64,000 bases of DNA from an uncultured Prevotellaceae bacterium (lineage in GTDB: Bacteria > Bacteroidota > Bacteroidia > Bacteroidales > Bacteroidaceae). Positions 1 to 9,279 of this stretch are shown here, in pieces; within the stretch, counting starts at the first letter, position 1, and each line of letters starts with the position of its first letter. The stretch is taken from assembly GCA_900316505.1 (NCBI GenBank), contig ONDH01000007.1, forward strand, positions 62,001-126,000, written 5' to 3'. The notes beneath the pieces are model-generated. The model made no database searches. It had not been told where the DNA came from and saw nothing but the letters and a program-made list of their open reading frames with translations. A program made the translations under genes and the position numbers.

Positions 1-1154
1 AAAGCGCTTTGCTTGGACTTCTGCAGAGCATGGACCCTGCAAGGGTAGATGTAGATATGTTTATCTATGATCATCGAGGTGAGTTAATGCGGTATGTTCC
101 AACAGATAAGATTCATCTGTTGCCTGAACTGACTGCTTATAAGATGATTGAACGTCCCTTCATGGAGTGTGTGAAATCAGGACATATAGGTGTGGCCTTG
201 GGACGCTGGTTGGCCAAGAAAACAGTAGATAAAAGCCCAGTTCCTGCCGGGAAGGACAATATCCGTATCTATACACGTGTGGCTGATTGGGTGGAGCATT
301 TTGTCCCAAAGATACAGCCTGATGTCGAATATGATCTGGCAATCTCTTTCTTGATGCCGCATAACTATGTTGTTAAGAAAGTGTGGGCGAAAAAGAAGTT
401 GGGATGGATTCATACGGATTATTCGACAGTGCATGTGGATGTGAAGAGGGAGCTGCCTGTATGGAGCCAGCTGGATTATATAGCCAGCATTAGCAAAGAG
501 GCGGGGGAGAAGTTTGTGGAGACCTTCCCGACGTTGAAGTACAAGATTATTCCTATCGAAAATATCTTGAGCTCAAGGTTTATTCGTCAACGGGCAGAGG
601 AAGAGGTGATTTCTTTGGATTCCAATCCCTCAACTATCAAGCTATTGACCATTGGCCGTTTTTCAAACCCTAAGAAGATGGAAGAGATTCCTATGATTTG
701 TAGGAAGATTGTGGATGAAGGTGTTGACATTAAATGGTATATTATTGGATATGGCAGCGCGGAAATTGAGCAAGAGGTGCGTGACAATGCCCGGCGAGAA
801 GGGGTGACAGACCGGGTGATTCTGTTGGGCAAGAAAGAGAATCCTTATCCTTACATCAAGGCTTGTGACATTTATGTGCAGCCCAGCCGCTATGAGGGGA
901 AGTCTATTACGGTGAGGGAGGCTCAAATTTTGTGTAAGCCTGTGATTGTTACGAATTATCCAACGGCATCTTCGCAAATACAGAATGGCGTGGACGGAAT
1001 CATTGTTCCAATGGAAGTGGATGCATGTGCACAAGAGATGGTTGAGTTTATTCGTGACAAAGAGAAGCAAGATCGGATTGAGACGTATTTGAAGGAGCAT
1101 GATTTCGGGAACGAGGATGAAATTGAGAAGGTATACAAGTTAGTGGGGGCATGA
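1..1154 (+). CDS. GT-B glycosyltransferase (GT4-like), 5' end outside window
   Basis: The reading frame is open from base 3, and the first residues (SALLGLLQSMDP) look like the end of the usual GGxxKALLxLL start of this family, so the true start lies upstream of the window. The C-terminal half is a GT4-type nucleotide-sugar-binding domain: LLTIGRFSNPKK starts it, and QPSRYEGKSITVREA carries the E-x7-E-like motif. The inferred role is adding a sugar in the cytoplasm to a lipid-linked repeat unit. It overlaps the next gene by 4 bases (ATGA), so the two are translationally coupled. Sugar specificity cannot be read from the sequence. Confidence 0.85.
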   Translation, partial: SALLGLLQSMDPARVDVDMFIYDHRGELMRYVPTDKIHLLPELTAYKMIERPFMECVKSGHIGVALGRWLAKKTVDKSPVPAGKDNIRIYTRVADWVEHFVPKIQPDVEYDLAISFLMPHNYVVKKVWAKKKLGWIHTDYSTVHVDVKRELPVWSQLDYIASISKEAGEKFVETFPTLKYKIIPIENILSSRFIRQRAEEEVISLDSNPSTIKLLTIGRFSNPKKMEEIPMICRKIVDEGVDIKWYIIGYGSAEIEQEVRDNARREGVTDRVILLGKKENPYPYIKACDIYVQPSRYEGKSITVREAQILCKPVIVTNYPTASSQIQNGVDGIIVPMEVDACAQEMVEFIRDKEKQDRIETYLKEHDFGNEDEIEKVYKLVGA

Positions 1155-1684
1155 TACATACGATTTTCTTGGTTGTTTATAATATCTGCCGGATAGCTAT
1201 AAGCAGATTGTTCCATTGGGGACAGTTTGATGTGCATTGGCTCCAACGAATAAGTCCATTGTGTGCATTGAAGGTCTTCCGCCAAGGGAAAATCTCTGTT
1301 GGACGTAATTGTGAGTTTGCTGCTTATTGTGATTTTGAGGTGCATGGTGATGGGGTGTTGGAGATAGGTGAGGGTACTTATTTCAACCGCTTTTGTATGA
1401 TTAGTGCCCATGAGCATGTGACGATTGGCAAACATTGTATGTTTGGCCCAGGTGTGAAGATTTTTGATAATAATCACCGCCATTTACCAGAAACAGGGGT
1501 GAGCAGTGAATTGAACACAGCACCGATTTTTGTTGGGGATAATTCCTGGGTGTGTTCGGATGTTATAATATTGAAGGGAACTCAGATTGGCAAGAATTGT
1601 GTGATAGGCGCAGGGTGTATCGTAAGAGAAGATGTGCCTGATGGAAGTGTGGTGACAATTGATAGCGGTTTCACCATTAAGTGA
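1151..1684 (+). CDS. Left-handed beta-helix (hexapeptide) acyltransferase
   Basis: The 177-aa product carries hexapeptide repeats from about residue 65 to the end (IGEGTYFNRFCMIS, IGKHCMFGPGVKIF, GDNSWVCSDVIILKGTQIG, GAGCIVREDVP). It also has the catalytic-type DNNH motif near residue 112, as in WbbJ/NodL-like O-acetyltransferases. These enzymes transfer acetyl from acetyl-CoA to sugar hydroxyls or amines. The start overlaps the preceding glycosyltransferase stop (ATGA). In this context it probably acetylates a residue of the surface polysaccharide or its precursor. The acceptor is unknown. Confidence 0.85.
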   Translation: MIHTIFLVVYNICRIAISRLFHWGQFDVHWLQRISPLCALKVFRQGKISVGRNCEFAAYCDFEVHGDGVLEIGEGTYFNRFCMISAHEHVTIGKHCMFGPGVKIFDNNHRHLPETGVSSELNTAPIFVGDNSWVCSDVIILKGTQIGKNCVIGAGCIVREDVPDGSVVTIDSGFTIK

Positions 1685-1700
1685 TAGATATTGTGTGAAT

Positions 1701-2702
1701 ATGAGTAATAATACTGAGAACTCAACAATACAGACGCCTGTTTTTGTGGGTCTTGATGTGATGAAATTCATTTGTGCATTATTGGTTGTATATCTTCATA
1801 CATATAATCATGATTGGGGTGCTGTTGGCGAATGGGTGCATGCGAATCTCTCTCCAATTGGTGTGCCTTTCTTTTTTATTGTATCCGGATTCCTGTATAT
1901 GAAAAAGTTGCAAGAATCAGGGGAGGGCAAGAAAGAGTATTTTTATCATTATCTGAAACGTGTTACATATATGTATATCTTCTGGAGTGCAGTTACATTA
2001 CCTATTGAGTGGATGAATACAGAAATAGCGCACGGGGATTATAGTTGCTTTATGAAATTGATGTACATAGTTAGAGGCTTCTTCTTAACTGGCAGTATCG
2101 GAATATATTGGTATGTCTTGGCATTAATATATAACAGCGTGATTCTCTTTTATGCACTTAAGTGGCATAAAATGAATATGCTATTTGTACTTTCTTGCCT
2201 TTTTTTTATTATCGGAATACTATATGATGGTGGAATGATAAGAGCCACCATTCTGGGTGAGTTCATTCATGTCGTCATTGGTTCTGAAAGGAATTTTCTG
2301 AATGTAGGACTTTTTTATATGTGTGTGGGCGGTTTTTTTGCAAAGAAAGACCTGTCCATGCATCGGTTTATTATATATCTATTGTTGTTGTTGTGTTTGG
2401 TGTTGAGTTCGTACATGAAAATGATTTCATCATATAGAATTATGCAAGCACCTCTTGCTATTGTGTTGTTTATTCTTGCTATGAGTGGGAATTTTAGGAA
2501 ATTGGCAAGTGTTTCTTTGAAGATGCGTCAATGGAGTACTGCCTTGTATTTGGGACACTTTCCGTTTATTCTTGTGTTTGACTATTATTTAAAGCGTGGT
2601 TCTATAGTTGATGTGCCGGTTTCTATTTTATTCTCCTTGGTTTTGTTTTATGCGATATATATCAGTTTTCCCAATCGATATGTGAGAATCATATATGGAT
2701 AA
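1701..2702 (+). CDS. Acyltransferase 3 family membrane protein
   Basis: The 333-aa polytopic membrane protein begins after a short polar tail with FVGLDVMKFICALLVVYLHT, the signature of acyltransferase family 3 (OafA/WecH type), including the conserved His of TM1. About ten hydrophobic segments follow. I chose the ATG at 1701 because an in-frame start upstream would place the frame inside the hexapeptide gene and adds non-homologous residues. Members move acetyl or other acyl groups across the membrane onto polysaccharide. With the preceding cytoplasmic acetyltransferase it gives the locus two acylation steps. Confidence 0.85.
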   Translation: MSNNTENSTIQTPVFVGLDVMKFICALLVVYLHTYNHDWGAVGEWVHANLSPIGVPFFFIVSGFLYMKKLQESGEGKKEYFYHYLKRVTYMYIFWSAVTLPIEWMNTEIAHGDYSCFMKLMYIVRGFFLTGSIGIYWYVLALIYNSVILFYALKWHKMNMLFVLSCLFFIIGILYDGGMIRATILGEFIHVVIGSERNFLNVGLFYMCVGGFFAKKDLSMHRFIIYLLLLLCLVLSSYMKMISSYRIMQAPLAIVLFILAMSGNFRKLASVSLKMRQWSTALYLGHFPFILVFDYYLKRGSIVDVPVSILFSLVLFYAIYISFPNRYVRIIYG

Positions 2703-2708
2703 AATGAG

Positions 2709-3422
2709 ATGATTCCTAAGATTATACATTATTGTTGGTTCGGAGGGAAACCGTTACCGAAACAGGCGCAGAAGTGTAAGGCAAGTTGGGAGAAATTCTT
2801 TCCTGACTATGAAATTAAGGAATGGAATGAGGGGGATTATGATGTGAATGCAGTACCATACACAAGATATTGTTATGAACATAAATTGTGGGCTTATTTG
2901 AGTGATTATGTGAGGTTGGATGTAGTGGAATGTGAAGGTGGTTTGTATTTTGACACAGATGTGGAAGTGGTGAGAAAGCCTGTCGACTTGCTGGATTCGT
3001 GTGGCGCATATTTTGGATGGGAGACACCTGAATACATCAACACGGGTTTAGGGTTTGCCGCTGAAGCTCATCATACTGCAGTAAAAGCCATGTTGGCAAT
3101 GTATGAAGGTCTGGTGCGTGACGGATTGTATCAATATGACAGGATGCAGGGATGTCCGCAATTGAACACGAAGGCTTTATTGCCGTATGGATTGCGACAG
3201 GATGGGACAAAGCAGAATGTCTGTGATGCCATCATTCTTCCTATCGATTATATGTGTCCTTTTCACGATGTTACAGGAGAGTTGAAAAAGACAGAAAATA
3301 CTATTTCTATTCATTGGTTTAGTAAGTCTCCACATGGTAAAATGGCTGCGTGGAAGATGATTTTTTCCAGACCATATCATCGTTTGTTGAATTATATAAA
3401 AGGAGAAACTTGTAAAGAATGA
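2709..3422 (+). CDS. GT32-type glycosyltransferase (OCH1-like, DXD)
   Basis: The 237-aa protein opens with IPKIIHYCWFGGKPLP, typical of bacterial capsular transferases of the Gly_transf_sug (GT32) family. It carries the acidic motif GGLYFDTDVEV near residue 80, which binds the metal-nucleotide sugar. The conserved LSDYVRLDVVECEGGLYFD block is complete, and no membrane segment is seen. It lies 6 bases after the acyltransferase stop and overlaps the next start by 4 bases, so it is an integral operon member. Donor and acceptor are unknown. Confidence 0.88.
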   Translation: MIPKIIHYCWFGGKPLPKQAQKCKASWEKFFPDYEIKEWNEGDYDVNAVPYTRYCYEHKLWAYLSDYVRLDVVECEGGLYFDTDVEVVRKPVDLLDSCGAYFGWETPEYINTGLGFAAEAHHTAVKAMLAMYEGLVRDGLYQYDRMQGCPQLNTKALLPYGLRQDGTKQNVCDAIILPIDYMCPFHDVTGELKKTENTISIHWFSKSPHGKMAAWKMIFSRPYHRLLNYIKGETCKE

Positions 3423-4618
3423 GTCCATTACCGATACCCCCAACATTGTACTCTCAACTATATTATTGGGGAATCTTTATTGTTTGTTTGTTTTTATATT
3501 TTAATTATTCGGGTTCGGATAATTGTAATAAGTTATTGCAGAAGAACTCAATGGCTCCGGCGCTTATTTTTTCTATAATATTGATTGTTTTTATTGGCTT
3601 GAGGCCTAATCATTATGTTTTTGGAGATTCTGCCAATTATGCTCATGGCTATTATTTTGATTCAATTAATTCTACTTTTAATATAGATTTGAATAAGGAA
3701 TGGTTCTGGAGATTCCTTCGTGATGCCTTACGAGTCTCAGGAGCACCTTTGTCAACGTGGTTTTTTATTATAGCGATAGGATATATTGGCAGTGCCTTTT
3801 GGGGATTACAGAAATTGGTCGGGGAAAATGTGTGGATGGCAATGCTATTTTTCTTGTCGGCTTATTCAACATACGAGTTTGGAGTGAATGGACTTCGAAA
3901 TGGTTTTGCATGCTCTTTGATTATAATGGCTTTTGCAATAGCAGTCAATGGAAATATAAGCAAAATGTTACTTGGAGGTATTGTTGTCATATTTGCTATG
4001 GGAAGCCACAAATCTGTTATGTTACCTTTAGCAGCTTTTCTTGCGGCGACATATTTTATCAAATCTCCCAAATGGGCAATTTATTTTTGGATGGCAAGTA
4101 TTGGTGTGTCATTGGTGGCAGGTGGAACGATGGTGAATTTCTTTGCTGGACTTGGTTTTGATGATCGAATGGCTTCTTATGGAAATTCAATGAATCAATA
4201 TGCAGATTCTTTTTCTTCGACAGGTTTTAGATGGGATTTCCTTGCTTATAGTGCTATGCCTATTTGGTTGACATGGTATGTGACAAAGAAAGCAGAAAAA
4301 GAACGCGCTATGTATGGAGACACAATCGAAGAGGCGGAAACAAACATCACAGGCGCAGGTCGTATTGCAGATGCTCATAGTATGCGTGTTTTTAATATTT
4401 TGGCAAATACATACATTTTAGCAAATGCCTTTTGGGTGATGGTGATAAAGGCGGCATTCTCGAATCGCTTTGCCTATTTGAGTTGGTTCCTATATCCAGT
4501 TATCCTTGCTTATGCAGTAATAAGATTACATATATGGCCTGATCAAGATCGTAAAGCAGGATTGATATTATTGGCACATGCTGGTTTTACGGTTATCATG
4601 TTCCTACTCGGGAAATGA
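3419..4618 (+). CDS. EpsG-family / Wzy-like polysaccharide polymerase
   Basis: The 399-aa integral membrane protein has about ten or eleven hydrophobic segments. It contains the EpsG-family blocks FIGLRPNHYVFGDSANY near residue 60 and FGVNGLRNGFACSLIIMAF near residue 160 (the family's R-N/Q-G motif). EpsG proteins are candidate polymerases of exopolysaccharide repeat units in the Wzx/Wzy route. It is the only polymerase candidate in the locus portion visible here. It starts by ATGA overlap with the GT32 gene. Confidence 0.8.
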   Translation: MSPLPIPPTLYSQLYYWGIFIVCLFLYFNYSGSDNCNKLLQKNSMAPALIFSIILIVFIGLRPNHYVFGDSANYAHGYYFDSINSTFNIDLNKEWFWRFLRDALRVSGAPLSTWFFIIAIGYIGSAFWGLQKLVGENVWMAMLFFLSAYSTYEFGVNGLRNGFACSLIIMAFAIAVNGNISKMLLGGIVVIFAMGSHKSVMLPLAAFLAATYFIKSPKWAIYFWMASIGVSLVAGGTMVNFFAGLGFDDRMASYGNSMNQYADSFSSTGFRWDFLAYSAMPIWLTWYVTKKAEKERAMYGDTIEEAETNITGAGRIADAHSMRVFNILANTYILANAFWVMVIKAAFSNRFAYLSWFLYPVILAYAVIRLHIWPDQDRKAGLILLAHAGFTVIMFLLGK

Positions 4619-4652
4619 TACATCCGTGGTTGCGATAATTGTGAAAGATGAA

Positions 4653-5663
4653 ATGAAGACATTGACCGTTTTTACTCCTACTTATAATAGAGCACATACG
4701 ATAGTAAGAACATACGAATCGCTCTGCCGGCAATCCAATGATGATTTTGATTGGTTAATCATTGATGACGGAAGTTCTGATGGTACAAGGACATGGGTGG
4801 AGAGTTTAGGTGAAAAAGTGTCAGATTGTGGCGCTCGTTTTGATTGGATGGGACGTTTGTTAGATGGTGAGGATAAGAATCATTTTGTGATTCAGACAGA
4901 GCAGTTTGATATAGAGTATATTTATAAGCCTAACGGAGGACTTTACACGGGATATAATGTTGCCTATGCCACAATTCAAACAGAATTATGTGTCTGTATT
5001 GATAGCGATGATTATATGCCAGATGATGCTGTGGAGAAGATAATTGCTCTATGGAGAAAGTATTATCCAACGGACGTGAGATGTTTGGATGTTTCTCCGG
5101 GGACCTCAAGAACATATTGTGGCATACAGGGATTAGATTATAATGTGGTGGATGGACAACCTATTGGCGGGAAATTTCCAAAAGATCTGAACGAGGTTTT
5201 TTTGCATGAACTTCATTTAAAGAAGTTGCATTCTGGGGACACGAAACAAGTCTTACGGACGGATTTGATGAAAAAGGTATCGCCTATGATAGGATTCGAG
5301 GGAGAGAAGAACTTCAACCCGATATATATGATGATACAGGTTTGTGATCAATATCCTCTTTTGATCTTGAATGAGAATCTCTGTTGGGTGGAATATCAAA
5401 TTGGAGCAGATAGTATGTCTCAGGGCATATTTAAACAATATGTTAATAGCCCTCGTAGTTTTGCGAAGTTGAGATTGTTGGAGTTGACGTTAAAGCATAA
5501 TACGCTTAAAGATAGGTTTCGTTCGGCAATTCATTATGTGTCGTCTTGTCTGTTAATTAAAGATAAAGAGTGGTTACAAAAGTCTCCTGAAAAACTATTG
5601 ACATTGCTGTGTGCTCCTATGGGACTGGCTTTGTATTGCTACATTAAGTTCAAAAACAGATAG
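4653..5663 (+). CDS. GT2 (GT-A) glycosyltransferase
   Basis: The 336-aa enzyme has a GT-A fold: LTVFTPTYNRAHTIVRTYES at the N terminus, FDWLIIDDGSSDGT near residue 35, and the metal-binding CVCIDSDDYMPDDA near residue 112. I chose the ATG at 4653 because homologous sequence begins there; an upstream in-frame start would lie inside the polymerase gene. It is followed after 3 bases by another GT2, consistent with one operon. Specificity is unknown. Confidence 0.87.
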   Translation: MKTLTVFTPTYNRAHTIVRTYESLCRQSNDDFDWLIIDDGSSDGTRTWVESLGEKVSDCGARFDWMGRLLDGEDKNHFVIQTEQFDIEYIYKPNGGLYTGYNVAYATIQTELCVCIDSDDYMPDDAVEKIIALWRKYYPTDVRCLDVSPGTSRTYCGIQGLDYNVVDGQPIGGKFPKDLNEVFLHELHLKKLHSGDTKQVLRTDLMKKVSPMIGFEGEKNFNPIYMMIQVCDQYPLLILNENLCWVEYQIGADSMSQGIFKQYVNSPRSFAKLRLLELTLKHNTLKDRFRSAIHYVSSCLLIKDKEWLQKSPEKLLTLLCAPMGLALYCYIKFKNR

Positions 5664-5666
5664 ATA

Positions 5667-6635
5667 ATGGGATATTCTGTGGCAATAAGGACATTGGGAA
5701 CATCAGGCGACAAGCTTGTCCGAGAACTGAAATCCATATATAATCAAACAGTTCAGCCGGATAAGGTTGTGATTTATATTGCTGAAGGTTATCCACGTCC
5801 TTTAAATCAAATAGGTGATGAAAAATATGTGTGGGTGAAGAAGGGAATGGTCTCACAAAGGGCATTATCATATAGCGAGATTCTGTCGGATTATATTTTG
5901 TTGCTTGATGATGATGTGGAGTTGCAGCCACAAAGTGTAGAACGACTATTAGCTGTTGTTGAGCAGGAAAATGCAGATGTGGTGGGAGCGGATACATTCA
6001 AGAATCAGGATTTATCTTTTATAAGCAAAATATTTGCAGCTTTAACGAATTGGGTGGTGCCACATTCTGATACAAGATGGGCTTTCAAGATACTTACTCA
6101 TTCAAGTTTTAGCTATTTGAACACCCCGAAAAAGGATTATTATCCTTCCCAATCCTGCGCCGGACCTGCATCCTTGTGGAAAAAGGATACATTGTTGAAA
6201 CTTCATCTCGAGGACGAAACGTTTCTTGACAGGTTGGGATTCCCATTTGGAGAAGATTTGTTGACATTCTATAAGGTGTATGTTAATGGATATAAATTGT
6301 TTATCCATTATCGATGTGGAATAGCGCATTTGGATGGAAAATCATCTAGTGCAGCATATCAGAATAATATCCAGAAGTTCTATATTCGTTCTAAAGGGAG
6401 CTTTATACTGTGGTGGAGAACGTGTTATCAAGTTCGTGAACATAAATGGTGGACTGCATTCATCTATATGATCAAATTGTCGTGGTTGTTCTGGATTAAT
6501 ATTGTCGCCTCTATCGTCATGTTGAACATTAAAATCCCATTTTTATATCTAAAAGGAATAAAAGATGCATGGAAATATGTTCATTCTGATAGTTACAATG
6601 CTATTCCATTGTTGAATGCATATGCCAGAGCTTAA
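5667..6635 (+). CDS. GT2 (GT-A) glycosyltransferase
   Basis: The 322-aa product has a GT-A N-terminal half: VAIRTLGTSGDKLVRELKSI, then SDYILLLDDDVELQP, where DDD is the metal-binding motif. A hydrophobic C-terminal stretch near residues 270-295 may associate with the membrane. It is less canonical than the previous GT2 because the first strand lacks the VxPxYN motif. It sits in the same operon, and its linkage cannot be inferred. Confidence 0.82.
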   Translation: MGYSVAIRTLGTSGDKLVRELKSIYNQTVQPDKVVIYIAEGYPRPLNQIGDEKYVWVKKGMVSQRALSYSEILSDYILLLDDDVELQPQSVERLLAVVEQENADVVGADTFKNQDLSFISKIFAALTNWVVPHSDTRWAFKILTHSSFSYLNTPKKDYYPSQSCAGPASLWKKDTLLKLHLEDETFLDRLGFPFGEDLLTFYKVYVNGYKLFIHYRCGIAHLDGKSSSAAYQNNIQKFYIRSKGSFILWWRTCYQVREHKWWTAFIYMIKLSWLFWINIVASIVMLNIKIPFLYLKGIKDAWKYVHSDSYNAIPLLNAYARA

Positions 6636-6655
6636 TTTTTTCTACAAATTAGTAA

Positions 6656-7588
6656 ATGATGAATGAGAATTTGAGCCCAATCCAGAAGGTGCTTTTAGAT
6701 ACTTTTAAGGCCTTCGCTAAAATATGCAAAGAGAATAATATAAGGTATTATGCGGCCTCAGGAACATTATTAGGCGCAATTCGGCATAAGGGGTTTATTC
6801 CCTGGGACGACGATATTGATGTGTTCCTGTTGCGAAATGATTATGATAAGTTGCTGTCGTTAAAAGAAATTCTGAAGAATACAGATTATAGAGTGGCAGA
6901 TTTTCATGATGATGGATACCCATATCCTTTTGCTAAATTTTACGATTCCACAAAAACCTTTTGGGAGTATAAGCAGTTTCCGTTTATTATGGGACCTTTT
7001 ATAGACTTATTCCCTTTGGATGAGTCAGATGATCATAATAAGGAACATGAGAAGTTGAATGATGACATTCAAGGGGCTTTTTGGAAGTATAGAAAATCCA
7101 TCTCACACCAGACTTGGAGTGAAATATTAAAGGACATAATCACTCTGAATGGATTTGAGGGCCCCGTTAAATTAGTGAAGAAGCTTTTTTATGCACCCTG
7201 GAAAAAGCATTTCTACCATCAAGTGGAAAAATACGATCAAGAAATATGTTCAGTAAAAGGGAACTATTATAAACCATATTGGGATGTGAAGCACATACAA
7301 TACCCTAAAGAGTGGTTCAAAAAGGAAATATCAGTTCCTTTTGAAGATACAGAGATGATGGTTCCTAATGGATACCATGAATTATTGACTTACATATATA
7401 ATGACTATATGACTCCACCGCCCACTCATTCTCGTACGGGACATCATACGGCGTACTATATGAATCTTGAAAGAAAGGTGGATGTCAATGAGATTCTCAA
7501 AGAGAAAAAAGATGTGGTCTTAGAGAAGAAAGCTATGCCCTTGTCTGTCATTTGGGATGAACTTAAACATTGGAAAGGATTTAATTGA
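6656..7588 (+). CDS. LicD-family phosphotransferase
   Basis: The 310-aa product contains the LicD/fukutin signature near residues 30-60: YYAASGTLLGAIRHKGFIPW followed by DDDIDVFLLR, with the Asp residues that bind metal-nucleotide. LicD enzymes transfer phosphocholine or a polyol phosphate from a CDP-activated donor onto glycans. The next gene encodes a CTP-using cytidylyltransferase, which fits a CDP-polyol donor. An alternative start three bases downstream (Met-Met) is equally possible. Confidence 0.87.
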   Translation: MMNENLSPIQKVLLDTFKAFAKICKENNIRYYAASGTLLGAIRHKGFIPWDDDIDVFLLRNDYDKLLSLKEILKNTDYRVADFHDDGYPYPFAKFYDSTKTFWEYKQFPFIMGPFIDLFPLDESDDHNKEHEKLNDDIQGAFWKYRKSISHQTWSEILKDIITLNGFEGPVKLVKKLFYAPWKKHFYHQVEKYDQEICSVKGNYYKPYWDVKHIQYPKEWFKKEISVPFEDTEMMVPNGYHELLTYIYNDYMTPPPTHSRTGHHTAYYMNLERKVDVNEILKEKKDVVLEKKAMPLSVIWDELKHWKGFN

Positions 7589-7595
7589 TAGGAAT

Positions 7596-8330
7596 ATGAA
7601 CATTGCTGTTGTTTTTGCGGGTGGTGTTGGTGCCAGGATGCACACAAAATCTCGACCAAAGCAATTTTTGGAACTGGCGGGCAAGCCCATTATTATCTAT
7701 ACGCTGGAATTGTTTGATGTTCATCCAGACATAGATGCGATAGTGGTAGCATGTTTGGACTCTTGGATTCCATTTTTGGAGAAGATGCTTCGCAAATTTG
7801 AAATAAATAAAGTTGTGCGAATTGTTCCAGGAGGAGAAACGGGACAAAGTTCCATCTATAATGGTTTATGTGCAGCAGAAGAATATGCTGAAGGGAAAAG
7901 TGGAGATGAAAATACAATAGTGCTGATTCATGATGGTGTTCGTCCGCTGATTACAGAAGATACCATCACTGATTGTATCCATACAACTCGTGAAAAAGGG
8001 AATTGCATCACCTGTATCCCAGCGACGGAGACTTTTATTGTTCGCCAACCAGATGGAAAGTTCGAAATCCCCACTCGTGACAATTCCCTCATTGCCCGTG
8101 CCCCCCAGTGCTTCATGTTGAAAGATATAATAGCTGCCCACCGAAAATCGAAAGGGCAAGCCTTGCCTGATTTTATTGACTCTTGTTCTCTGATGAGCTA
8201 TTGGGGTCACACTATTCACACCATCATCGGACCTATGGAGAATATCAAAATTACCACTCCGACGGATTTCTTTTTATTTCGGGCCATGGTGGAAGTGCAT
8301 GAGAACCAACAAATTTTTGGAATTCAATAG
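7596..8330 (+). CDS. IspD/TarI-like cytidylyltransferase
   Basis: The 244-aa nucleotidyltransferase has the N-terminal loop AVVFAGGVGARMHTKSRPKQ (the first residues match G-x-G-x-R-x...PKQ), then VLIHDGVRPLIT, ending with PMENIKITTPTDFFLFRA. IspD activates methylerythritol phosphate; TarI makes CDP-ribitol. The position between LicD and an SDR inside a polysaccharide operon favours a TarI-like role feeding LicD rather than isoprenoid synthesis. The start at 7596 is set by homology, 8 bases after the LicD stop. Confidence 0.82.
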   Translation: MNIAVVFAGGVGARMHTKSRPKQFLELAGKPIIIYTLELFDVHPDIDAIVVACLDSWIPFLEKMLRKFEINKVVRIVPGGETGQSSIYNGLCAAEEYAEGKSGDENTIVLIHDGVRPLITEDTITDCIHTTREKGNCITCIPATETFIVRQPDGKFEIPTRDNSLIARAPQCFMLKDIIAAHRKSKGQALPDFIDSCSLMSYWGHTIHTIIGPMENIKITTPTDFFLFRAMVEVHENQQIFGIQ

Positions 8331-8338
8331 AATACGAT

Positions 8339-9277
8339 ATGGCGATATACATTATCACTGGTGCTACAGGACTAATAGGTGGTGCATTGGTTGACTATTT
8401 GAAGAAGGATGAAAACAATAAGTTGATTCTCCCTGTTCGCAATATTCTGAAAGCAGAAGATAGGTTCGGTCAGAGTGATCAAATTATATACATGGAACAC
8501 GATTTTTCCTCAAACAATCCACTCAATTTCAGTGGTAACATAGATTATATCGTTCATGCTGCTTGCCCAACTGCATCGAGATTTATGGTTGAGCACCCTG
8601 TCGAAACAATCGATACCATTATCAATGGAACACGTGCAATGTTGCAGACAGCTCAACAATCCCATGTCAAGAGAATGGTTTACTTGTCTTCTATGGAGGT
8701 CTATGGAAAGTTTGATGGAGAGTCTGATTCGATAGATGAATCGGCGCAAGGATATGTGAACCCCTTGAATGCAAGGAGTAGTTACCCAATGGCAAAGCGT
8801 ATGGCAGAGGCTATATGTTATAATTATGCTAAAGAGTATGCTGTACCAGTTGTTGTCGCAAGATTGGCACAGACTTTTGGCCCAGGAGTGGACATTACTC
8901 ATGATATGCGAGTGTTTGCTCAATTTGCAAGATGTGCTCGTGAGCATCAAGATATAGTTCTAAAAACGGATGGACGCTCTAGAAGAATGTATCTTCACAT
9001 ATTTGATGCCGTGAAGGCGATAATGCTTTTGCTAACTAAGGGGTTGGAAGGTGAAGCTTATAATGTGGCAAATAAGAATACGTATAGCTCCATAAAGGAT
9101 ATGGCAGAATTTGTAAAAGAACAGTTCTGCCCTTCGATACAAGTGACAGTTCTAAAAGATGAGGATAATTGTTATCCGCCCGAGACCAATCTTCCGTTGT
9201 CAACAAGTAAAATCGAAGAGCTGGGTTGGAAGCCGCAATATGGACTTTTAGAAATGTTTGCTTCTATTATAGGTTAA
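8339..9277 (+). CDS. NAD-dependent epimerase/dehydratase (extended SDR)
   Basis: The 312-aa Rossmann enzyme begins with IYIITGATGLIGGALVDYL (glycine-rich NAD loop), and its catalytic residues are visible in VYLSSMEVYG and SSYPMAKRMAE (YxxxK). The extended C-terminal sugar-nucleotide domain is present. It lies 8 bases after the cytidylyltransferase and is probably co-translated. In LicD/TarI contexts such SDRs modify the activated sugar or polyol, but a conventional UDP-sugar epimerase is equally possible. Confidence 0.85.
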   Translation: MAIYIITGATGLIGGALVDYLKKDENNKLILPVRNILKAEDRFGQSDQIIYMEHDFSSNNPLNFSGNIDYIVHAACPTASRFMVEHPVETIDTIINGTRAMLQTAQQSHVKRMVYLSSMEVYGKFDGESDSIDESAQGYVNPLNARSSYPMAKRMAEAICYNYAKEYAVPVVVARLAQTFGPGVDITHDMRVFAQFARCAREHQDIVLKTDGRSRRMYLHIFDAVKAIMLLLTKGLEGEAYNVANKNTYSSIKDMAEFVKEQFCPSIQVTVLKDEDNCYPPETNLPLSTSKIEELGWKPQYGLLEMFASIIG

Positions 9278-9279
9278 GG

